From Olsenella sp. (GTDB lineage Bacteria > Actinomycetota > Coriobacteriia > Coriobacteriales > Atopobiaceae), in contig SUUD01000066.1 of NCBI GenBank assembly GCA_015062715.1, positions 1 through 8,725 of the forward strand: a DNA stretch of 8,725 bases, read 5' to 3'. A program made the position numbers and the translations under genes. Of this stretch, positions 1 to 5,684 are shown piece after piece (the stretch's first letter is position 1; every line of letters starts with the position of its first letter). The notes under the pieces are model-generated. The model was given only the letters and a program-made list of their open reading frames with translations, searched no databases and was not told the DNA's origin.

Positions 1-2310
1 CAGGCCCATCGAGATGAACTCGCCGGCGTTCTGGGCCAGGGCGCGCAGCGGCATGTTGTAGATGAACAGGGCGTTGAGGTTGGGCTTGCCCTCGGCGTAG
101 CCCTTGTTCACGATGCTCGTGAGGATGGTCGAGACCAGGATGAGCAGCGGCGAGCGGCTCTTGTTGAGGTCGCGGAAGGTGATCGAGCGGTCGATGTTGA
201 CCTTGGGGCTCGGGATGGCGTGGCCCAGCAGGTTGGCGAACTGCGTGTCGGACACGTTCTTGACCTGGCCGGTCTCGTAGCACGCCACGTCGAGGCCCTC
301 GTAGGGGTTGGGAGCGCCGGTGCCGGCGACCTCGACGTCGGCGGCGAGGCGGATGTCACGCGAGGAGGCGCCGATGCGCAGCTGGTAGGTGCCGCCCTCG
401 ACCTCCCACTTGTTGGTCTTGACGTTGAAGTAGCGGAAGGCCTTGTCGTCCAACGCAATGACGACGCGCTTGGACTCGCCGGGCTCCAGGTAGGTCTTGG
501 CGAAGCCCTTGAGCTCCTGCTCGGGGCGGAAGACCTCGTGGACGGGCTTGGCCACGTAGAGCTGCGAGATCTCCTCGCCGGCGACGGCGCCGGTGTTGGT
601 GAGCGTGAAGCTCACGGCCTCGGGCGTGGCCTCGATGTCCGCGTACTCGAACGTGGTGTAGGACAGGCCGAAGCCGAACGGGAAGGCGACGGGCTCGCCC
701 ACGGTGTCGAAGTAGCGGTAGCCGAAGAACAGGCCCTCGCGGTACTCGGAGGTGCGCTCCTGGCTGGGGAACTTGCCGGCCGTGGGAACGTCCTGGTAGC
801 TGATGGGCCAGGTCTCGGCGAGCTTGCCGGAGGGGTTGTAGGCGCCGGTGATGACGTCGTAGGCACCCTTGGCGCCGCCCTGGCCGCCCAGCGCGCAGTA
901 GACGAGCGCCTGGGTGTCGTTGGCCCAGTCGGTCTCGATGGAGGAGCCGCAGAACAGCAGGACGACCACGTTGGGGTTGACGTTGCGGACCTTGGAGAGC
1001 AGCTCGAGCTGGTTGGACTCGAGGGTCATGCGCATGCGCTCGGCGCCCTCGGACTCGTGGACCTCGCCCAGACCCATGCACATGATGACGACCTCGGCCT
1101 TGCGGGCCAGGTCGATGGCCGCCGCGGCCTTGGCGTCATCCTTGCCGCCGTTGCGATCGAAGCCCTGCTCGTAGCCCACGAGGTCCAGGCCGCCCTCGGC
1201 CTTGACGACGTCGAGCAGGGTGTCGACCTTGGTGGAGTTGACCAGAGACGAGCCGGCGCCCTGGTAGCGCGGGGTCTCGGCGAAGTCGCCGATGAGGGCG
1301 ACCTTGGTGCCGGCGGCGAGCGGCAGGCGCGGCGCGCCGTCGACCACGTCGTTCTTGAGCAGGACGACGCCCTTGGCGGCCGCCTTCTGGGCCAGCGCGT
1401 GGTGGGCCTCGAGGTCGAACTCGCCGGGGTAGAGCTTCTTGGCGGCGTCGGTCTCGAAGATGAGCTTGAGCGCCTCCTCGCAGCGGGCGTCGACGTCGGC
1501 CTCGGAGCACTTGCCGGCGGCGATGTCGGCCATGAGCTCGCGCACGGAGTTCATGCCCGGGGCGGGCATCTCGAAGGCGGAGCCGGCCTTGACGCCCGCG
1601 GCGTGGTCGTTCGAGCCGCCCCAGTCGGTGACGACGGCGCCGTTGAAGCCGAACTCGCCAAAGAGGATCTCCTTGAGCGTGTGCTCGTTCTCGTTGGCGT
1701 AGACGCCGTTGATGAGGTTGTAGCTCGTCATGATGTTCTTGGGGTCCGACTCCTTGACGGTGATCTCGAAGCCGGTGAGGTAGATCTCGCGCAGGGTGCG
1801 CTCGTCGACGATGGAGTCGGACGCCTGGCGGTTGGTCTCCTGCTGGTTGCACGCGTAGTGCTTGGGGCAGGCCGAGAGGCCCTTGTTCTGGATGCCGTTG
1901 ACGTAGCCCACGGCCATCTTGCCCGAGAGGTACGGGTCCTCGGAGATGTACTCGAAGTTGCGGCCGCACAGCGGGTCGCGCTTGATGCACAGGCCGGGGC
2001 CCAGCACCACGTTGTTGTTCATGGAGGCGGACTCCTCGGCAAGGGCGACGCCGATCTCCTCGGCCAGTGCCGGCTCCCAGGTGTTGGAGATGGTCACCGC
2101 CGTGGGGAAGCACGTTGCGGGAAGGGAGCCACCGATGCCCAGGTGGTTGGCGCCCTCACCCTGAACGCGCAGGCCGTGGGGGCCATCGGAGAAGTGCAGC
2201 TCGGGAATGCCCTTGTTGGGGTTGGGGCGCGCCCCGAAGGCGGTGGCGCCCTGGAGCAGCGCACACTTCTCCTCGAGGGTCATGCGCGAGATGATGTCCT
2301 CGTAAGCCAT
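1..2310 (-). CDS. Cytosolic GH3 beta-glucosidase-like enzyme, conventional domain order (3' end outside window)
   Basis: This is a retaining glycoside hydrolase of family 3, probably releasing terminal beta-linked sugars from short oligosaccharides or glycosides. It reads open for 770 residues from the ATG at 2310 to the window edge. The N-terminal TIM barrel spans about residues 5-290. It shows SDGPHG (41-46), GRNFEYISEDP (116-126), PKHYACNQQETNR (149-161) and the nucleophile motif VVTDWGG, giving Asp229. The GH3 C-terminal domain (about 310-550) carries HESEGAER (418-425), where Glu419 or Glu421 is the likely acid/base, and ends in PFGFGLSYTTFE. An FnIII-like domain follows (about 560-660; TNTGAVAGEE). 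The tail from 710 on resembles the C-terminal extension of many Firmicute and actinobacterial GH3s (MPLRAL at 753-758), so probably only a few dozen residues are missing. There is no signal peptide, which suggests a cytosolic enzyme. AGAAGGGA lies 5 nt before the start. The exact sugar specificity is not determinable. Confidence 0.96.
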   Translation of the reverse strand, partial: MAYEDIISRMTLEEKCALLQGATAFGARPNPNKGIPELHFSDGPHGLRVQGEGANHLGIGGSLPATCFPTAVTISNTWEPALAEEIGVALAEESASMNNNVVLGPGLCIKRDPLCGRNFEYISEDPYLSGKMAVGYVNGIQNKGLSACPKHYACNQQETNRQASDSIVDERTLREIYLTGFEITVKESDPKNIMTSYNLINGVYANENEHTLKEILFGEFGFNGAVVTDWGGSNDHAAGVKAGSAFEMPAPGMNSVRELMADIAAGKCSEADVDARCEEALKLIFETDAAKKLYPGEFDLEAHHALAQKAAAKGVVLLKNDVVDGAPRLPLAAGTKVALIGDFAETPRYQGAGSSLVNSTKVDTLLDVVKAEGGLDLVGYEQGFDRNGGKDDAKAAAAIDLARKAEVVIMCMGLGEVHESEGAERMRMTLESNQLELLSKVRNVNPNVVVLLFCGSSIETDWANDTQALVYCALGGQGGAKGAYDVITGAYNPSGKLAETWPISYQDVPTAGKFPSQERTSEYREGLFFGYRYFDTVGEPVAFPFGFGLSYTTFEYADIEATPEAVSFTLTNTGAVAGEEISQLYVAKPVHEVFRPEQELKGFAKTYLEPGESKRVVIALDDKAFRYFNVKTNKWEVEGGTYQLRIGASSRDIRLAADVEVAGTGAPNPYEGLDVACYETGQVKNVSDTQFANLLGHAIPSPKVNIDRSITFRDLNKSRSPLLILVSTILTSIVNKGYAEGKPNLNALFIYNMPLRALAQNAGEFISMGL

Positions 2311-2315
2311 GTGAT

Positions 2316-2323
2316 TCCCTTCT
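2316..2323 (-). promoter_or_regulatory. Ribosome binding site of the cytosolic GH3 gene
   Basis: AGAAGGGA on the minus strand ends 5 nt before the ATG at 2310. It is a moderate Shine-Dalgarno match and supports that start over the internal Met10. Confidence 0.6.
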
Positions 2324-2348
2324 CGTGTGGAGCCGTGCCAATAAGCCT

Positions 2349-2361
2349 CATAAGAATTATG
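2349..2361. promoter_or_regulatory. Small palindrome overlapping the -10 box, possible operator
   Basis: CATAA (2349-2353) and TTATG (2357-2361) are perfect inverted repeats around a 3-nt centre. The palindrome covers the proposed -10 of the cytosolic GH3 gene, where a bound repressor would block RNA polymerase. No regulator gene is present in the window, and short AT-rich palindromes can arise by chance. Confidence 0.3.
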
Positions 2362-2384
2362 GTACGCCACGATGGTCTCAAGAA
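2356..2384 (-). promoter_or_regulatory. Candidate sigma70-type promoter for the cytosolic GH3 gene
   Basis: On the minus strand a CATAAT hexamer (2361-2356, 5 of 6 to the -10 consensus) lies exactly 17 bp downstream of TTCTTG (2384-2379), a weak -35. This is the most AT-rich patch in the gap. It would give a 5' untranslated region of about 40 nt before the ATG at 2310. The weak -35 suggests low basal activity or a need for an activator. The call is inferred from sequence only. Confidence 0.4.
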
Positions 2385-2481
2385 ATGCCCGTTTGACATG
2401 GTCGGTATGCCTGATGACGCATCTGGCGGAACGTTCGAGCCTGGTGTGTCCCGGCGGGGCGGATGAGACGGCCGGGGACGG

Positions 2482-2516
2482 ATGAGACAGTTGGGGACGG
2501 TTCTCAACTGTCTCAT
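2482..2516. repeat. REP-like sub-hairpin, left arm
   Basis: Within the left arm, 2482-2493 pairs perfectly with 2505-2516 (12 bp) around the 11-nt loop GGGACGGTTCT. This hairpin can form independently of the long palindrome. Confidence 0.75.
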
Positions 2517-2528
2517 TCTGTTTTGGGA

Positions 2529-2563
2529 ATGAGACAGTTGAGAACCGTCCCCAACTGTCTCAT
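2529..2563. repeat. REP-like sub-hairpin, right arm (mirror copy)
   Basis: This is the mirror image of the left sub-hairpin: 2529-2540 pairs with 2552-2563 around the loop AGAACCGTCCC. Two inverted hairpin units separated by a short spacer is the layout of a REPIN doublet. Confidence 0.75.
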
Positions 2564-2606
2564 CCGTCCCCGGCCGTCTCATCCGTTGCCCCCGCAGGAA
2601 CAGGTG

Positions 2607-2641
2607 CGGCTGACGGGCCAGGGGGATTGGCCCGTCAGCCG
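2607..2641 (-). terminator. Terminator-like hairpin after the permuted GH3 gene
   Basis: CGGCTGACGGGCCA (2607-2620) and its exact complement (2628-2641) form a 14-bp GC-rich stem with a 7-nt loop, 17 nt past the TAG stop at 2659. There is no U-tract on the minus strand, so this would be a tail-less terminator or an mRNA 3'-end stabiliser. Its position between a stop codon and the next promoter supports an end-of-operon role. Confidence 0.6.
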
Positions 2642-2658
2642 GTAGAGCCTAGATGGAG

Positions 2659-5517
2659 CTAGTCCTTCTTGCCGGACTTGGCCCACTTGAAGAAGCCGAA
2701 CGCGACCAGCGCGAGGATGGCGGCAGAGGCGCCGTAGAGGGCCTTCTGCCACGGCGCGAGGCCGTAGGTGATAACGGTGCCGGGCGCCACGCCGTTCATG
2801 GCGTTGGAGTTGACGACGGTGTAGCAGATGTTCTTGATGCTGTTGCGCATCGCGGCGACTGCGGGGGCGCTGGTGGTGTCATCGATGGCCGTGGAGATGG
2901 CGGCCATGGTGAGCATGTGGTCGGTGCCCGCGTAGAAGCCCTGGTTCTTGTTCATGTAGTCGTACAGGTTGAAGTCGGTGATGACGAAGCCCTGGAAGCC
3001 CCACTCGTCGCGGAGGATTCCGGTCTGCAGGCTCTCGCGACCGCCGGACCACTCGGTACCGATGAAGTTGAAGGAGCTCATGACGGCGGTGCAGGCCGGC
3101 ATCTCCTTGGTGGAGACGGTGCCCTGGTCGTCGGAGATGTACTTCATCTCGATGGGGTCGGCCTTGACGCAGTACTCGAACGGACGCAGGTAGCACTCGC
3201 GGATGGCCTGCTCGGTGGCCCAGGTCATGATGTGGTTGGTGCGGTTGGTCTCCTGGTCGTTCAGGGCGAAGTGCTTGATGTAGGCGTAGCAGCCGTTGGA
3301 GGCGGCGCCACGGACCACGGCGGCAGCGATCTCGCCACCGAGGACGGGGTCCTCGGAGTAGTACTCGAAGTTACGGCCGGCGAACGGGCTGCGGTGCGTG
3401 TTCATGGCGGGGGCGTACCAGCCGTTGTAGCCGGAGGACAGGGCCTCCTGGCCGATCATCTGGCCGACCTCGTACATGAGCTGCTTGTTCCACGTCTGGG
3501 CCATGACGACCTCGGAGCACCAGGCGCAGTTGCCGGTGGAGCCCATGAGGCTGGTGAAGCCGGCGGGGCCGTCGGGGTCGCTCGTCTTGGGCTTGCCGAT
3601 GGACGGGATCTCGGCGGTGTTGTAGGCACCGTCGTTCAGGACCGTGACCATCTCGTCGACGGTGACCTGGTCGAGAAGCTCGTCCCACAGCGGGTCGTCC
3701 TTGTCGACGCCGCGCAGGTCGATGAGGTTGATGCCGTTGTCGGCACCGGTGGTGGGCATCTCGACGTCGGAGTGCTCCGCGGCATAGGCCTTGGGGTCGA
3801 ACATCTCGACGGTGATGCCGGCGTCGGCCGTGGTCTTGTCCTCGGCGCCATCGGGGAAGGTGCCCGCGAAGTCGGCACGCGAGAACATGGTGGTGTTGGC
3901 CTCCATGTAGGCGGTGGTGTCGTCGAACTTGTTGGAGAGCGGGTTGCCGGTGGCGGAGTCGGTGTCGTAGACCTCGGCGTCGAGGGCCAGGGTCTGCTCG
4001 GCGATCACGTCATGGCTGTTGGCGCGCAGGGAGATGACGTAGTCGCCGGCGTCCTGCACGTAGGCGCCCTGGGAGCTGTCCCAGCTGGCCATGTTGCGCA
4101 CGGGGAAGGAGATGGTGAGGGTCTGGGACTCACCGGGCTCGAGGAGCTTGGTCTTGTCGAAGCTGCCGAGCACGACGGCGCTCTTCTCGAGGCCACCCTT
4201 GGTGTAGGGGGCGGTGTAGTAGACCTCGGCGACGCTCTTGCCGGCAACGTCGCCGGTGTTGGTGACGGTCACCGTGGCGACGACGTTGTCGTCCTCGATG
4301 GCGACGGAGTCAAGCGTCTGCTCGAAGTCGGTGTAGGAGAGGCCATAGCCAAACGGGTACACGACGGCCTCGTCATAGTCGATGAAGCCCTCGACGGCAG
4401 CGGTCTCGTAGTAGCGATAGCCGTAGTAGATGCCCTCCTCGTACTCGACGAAGTAGGCGCCGTCCGTGGACTGGGTCCAGAAGCCCGAGACGTCGGTGTA
4501 CTGGAAGTTGCCGAAGTTGTTGAAGGTCGGGTCCTTCGTGAAGTCGGCGGCCCAGAGGTCGGTGGTGCGGCCGGAGGGGTTGACCTGACCGGAGATGACC
4601 TGGCCCACCGCGGTGGCGCCGGTGGCGCCGAGCGAGCCGACCTCGATGATGGCGTCAACGGCGTAGTCGCCGTCGGTCAGCGGCCCGACCTCCATGGTGG
4701 TCGAGAGGTTCAGGACGACGATGACCTTGTCGCAGCCAGCCTTGGCGGCGGCGATGAGGTCCTTCTCCTCCTGGGTGAGCTCGAGCTGGTGCTGGCCCTC
4801 GACGTAGTTGGCGGTCTCGTAGTTGGCGGTGAAGTTCTCGGAGGCGCCGGAGTTGAGCGTGCCCAGCAGGTCCTGCTGGAGGTCGCCGCCCTCGCCGCCG
4901 CCGCGGCCGATGATCACGACGCCGGTGGTGCCGGCGAGCGAGTTCTGGACGTCAGCGGGATAGTCGGCCCAGGGAATCTCGCCCGCGTAGTACGCGGAGG
5001 TCTGGGGGCTGTCCATGACGATGTTGGCCTTGGGGTAGTTGGCGAGGTTGGCCAGCGCGAACTGGTACGCCGCATCGTTGACCGTCAGGCCGGCGTTCTG
5101 CAGGCCGGCGAGGAAGTCGATGCAGGAGGCCGGGTCGACGGTGCCGGAGCCGGCGCCGCCGTAGATGGGGTCGGCGCTGTAGCGGCCGAGCAGGGTCACC
5201 GTGGTGCCCGCGGGCAGCGGCAGCGCGTTGTCCTCGTTGCGCATGAGGACGATGCCCTCGGCCTCGACCTCGGCGACCTTCTCCTCGGCGGCCTGGGTGG
5301 CCTGGACGCGGCCACGGTACTCGGCGGTGTAGTACTCGGTGTCCCAGTTCTCCGAGCCCTCGGCGATGTGAACCGTGGCGGGGTTGCCGCCACCCGGGGC
5401 GTACTTGTCAAGCGTCGAGTCGAACATCTTGGCCGCGATGTTGGCCGCAACGACCGCGATCGCGAGGATGGCGAGCACGACGGGCAAGACCTTGCTGCGT
5501 CCCTTCTTTTCGCTCAT
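2659..5517 (-). CDS. Membrane-tethered GH3 glycosidase with permuted domain order
   Basis: A 952-residue GH3 enzyme in which the usual order is reversed. The GH3 C-terminal domain comes first (about 80-370; GRGGGEGGD at 204-212 with Glu209 a candidate acid/base; PFGYGLSYTDFE at 388-399). An FnIII-like domain follows (about 405-510; TNTGDVAGKS). After a linker comes the TIM barrel (about 605-905) with SDPDGPAGF (646-654), GRNFEYYSEDP (714-724), IKHFALNDQETNR (747-759) and FVITDF, giving nucleophile Asp848. A basic N-terminus plus hydrophobic residues 10-29, and a second hydrophobic stretch at about 926-943 followed by KWAKSGKKD, suggest anchoring at both ends with the enzyme outside the cell. 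The N-terminal segment could instead be a cleaved signal peptide. The strong AGAAGGAGGA site 3 nt before the ATG fixes the start. Reversed-order GH3s are known, for example in rumen Clostridia. The substrate is unknown. Confidence 0.95.
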   Translation of the reverse strand: MSEKKGRSKVLPVVLAILAIAVVAANIAAKMFDSTLDKYAPGGGNPATVHIAEGSENWDTEYYTAEYRGRVQATQAAEEKVAEVEAEGIVLMRNEDNALPLPAGTTVTLLGRYSADPIYGGAGSGTVDPASCIDFLAGLQNAGLTVNDAAYQFALANLANYPKANIVMDSPQTSAYYAGEIPWADYPADVQNSLAGTTGVVIIGRGGGEGGDLQQDLLGTLNSGASENFTANYETANYVEGQHQLELTQEEKDLIAAAKAGCDKVIVVLNLSTTMEVGPLTDGDYAVDAIIEVGSLGATGATAVGQVISGQVNPSGRTTDLWAADFTKDPTFNNFGNFQYTDVSGFWTQSTDGAYFVEYEEGIYYGYRYYETAAVEGFIDYDEAVVYPFGYGLSYTDFEQTLDSVAIEDDNVVATVTVTNTGDVAGKSVAEVYYTAPYTKGGLEKSAVVLGSFDKTKLLEPGESQTLTISFPVRNMASWDSSQGAYVQDAGDYVISLRANSHDVIAEQTLALDAEVYDTDSATGNPLSNKFDDTTAYMEANTTMFSRADFAGTFPDGAEDKTTADAGITVEMFDPKAYAAEHSDVEMPTTGADNGINLIDLRGVDKDDPLWDELLDQVTVDEMVTVLNDGAYNTAEIPSIGKPKTSDPDGPAGFTSLMGSTGNCAWCSEVVMAQTWNKQLMYEVGQMIGQEALSSGYNGWYAPAMNTHRSPFAGRNFEYYSEDPVLGGEIAAAVVRGAASNGCYAYIKHFALNDQETNRTNHIMTWATEQAIRECYLRPFEYCVKADPIEMKYISDDQGTVSTKEMPACTAVMSSFNFIGTEWSGGRESLQTGILRDEWGFQGFVITDFNLYDYMNKNQGFYAGTDHMLTMAAISTAIDDTTSAPAVAAMRNSIKNICYTVVNSNAMNGVAPGTVITYGLAPWQKALYGASAAILALVAFGFFKWAKSGKKD

Positions 5518-5520
5518 CTT

Positions 5521-5530
5521 TCCTCCTTCT
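5521..5530 (-). promoter_or_regulatory. Strong ribosome binding site of the permuted GH3 gene
   Basis: AGAAGGAGGA contains a full AGGAGG core, with AAAG between it and the ATG at 5517. It is the strongest Shine-Dalgarno site in the window and settles the start codon. Confidence 0.85.
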
Positions 5531-5570
5531 GTGCTTGTCTGGTGCGCCTCGTGGCGCCTTTGCCTTGCAA

Positions 5571-5604
5571 GGTGCGCCGCCCGGTTGCTGCCAGGCGGCG
5601 CACC
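5571..5604 (-). terminator. GC-rich hairpin between the two exported GH3 genes, possible partial terminator
   Basis: GGTGCGCCGCC (5571-5581) and GGCGGCGCACC (5594-5604) form a perfect 11-bp stem with a 12-nt loop. The minus strand then continues TTGCAAGG with no real U-tract, and no promoter is visible between here and the next start. The hairpin could reduce read-through, protect an mRNA end, or act as a processing site that sets the relative levels of the two GH3 proteins. A further copy of GGTGCGCC at 5541-5548 offers an alternative pairing. Confidence 0.5.
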
Positions 5605-5684
5605 CTCCTTCCCGTTTGGCGGCCAGGCTTGCTGGCTACCCGTCTAGGAGACGAGGCGGCGCCAAGGAAGCGCGCGTCTGCCTC

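Larger units (their letters stand above)
2447..2602. repeat. REPIN/MITE-like palindromic element with a perfect 59-bp inverted repeat
   Basis: The core is a perfect inverted repeat: 2460-2518 pairs with 2527-2585 around an 8-nt centre, with no mismatch. An imperfect outer extension (2447-2459 against 2590-2602, 11 of 13 matching) is set off by a 4-nt asymmetry at 2586-2589. Each arm is itself composite. Two 19-bp direct units (2461-2479 and 2480-2498) differ at only three positions, and a third, inverted copy of the GAGACAGTTG motif follows. The GAGACAGTTG/GGGGACGG motif type resembles the REP-like repeats mobilised by REP-associated tyrosine transposases in many bacteria; that link is from memory and unverified. 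No transposase is encoded here, so the element would be non-autonomous. It lies in intergenic DNA and disrupts no gene. Confidence 0.8.

Noticed and set aside
2393..2421. Plus-strand TTGACA as a -35 box
   Set aside because: No acceptable -10 lies at 16-18 bp and there is no plus-strand gene for it to serve.
220..2466. Long plus-strand open frame of 748 codons opposite the cytosolic GH3
   Set aside because: The minus-strand frame gives a full GH3 sequence with all motifs. The plus-strand product is a Val/Gly/Leu/Ala/Asp-rich mirror with no domain, typical of GC-rich codon use on the opposite strand.
2460..2585. The long palindrome as a plain rho-independent terminator
   Set aside because: It has 59-bp arms, internal sub-hairpins and direct units, and no U-tract on either side. 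A separate, ordinary-sized hairpin at 2607-2641 already sits next to the stop codon. It may still affect termination incidentally.
2460..2585. CRISPR array
   Set aside because: The repeat units are adjacent or inverted with no regular unique spacers, and there are no cas genes.
2463..2645. Short open frames on both strands starting with the same peptide around the palindrome (also 2280-2582 on the minus strand)
   Set aside because: The identical peptides simply follow from the perfect inverted repeat. Neither frame has a plausible ribosome binding site or a protein-like composition.
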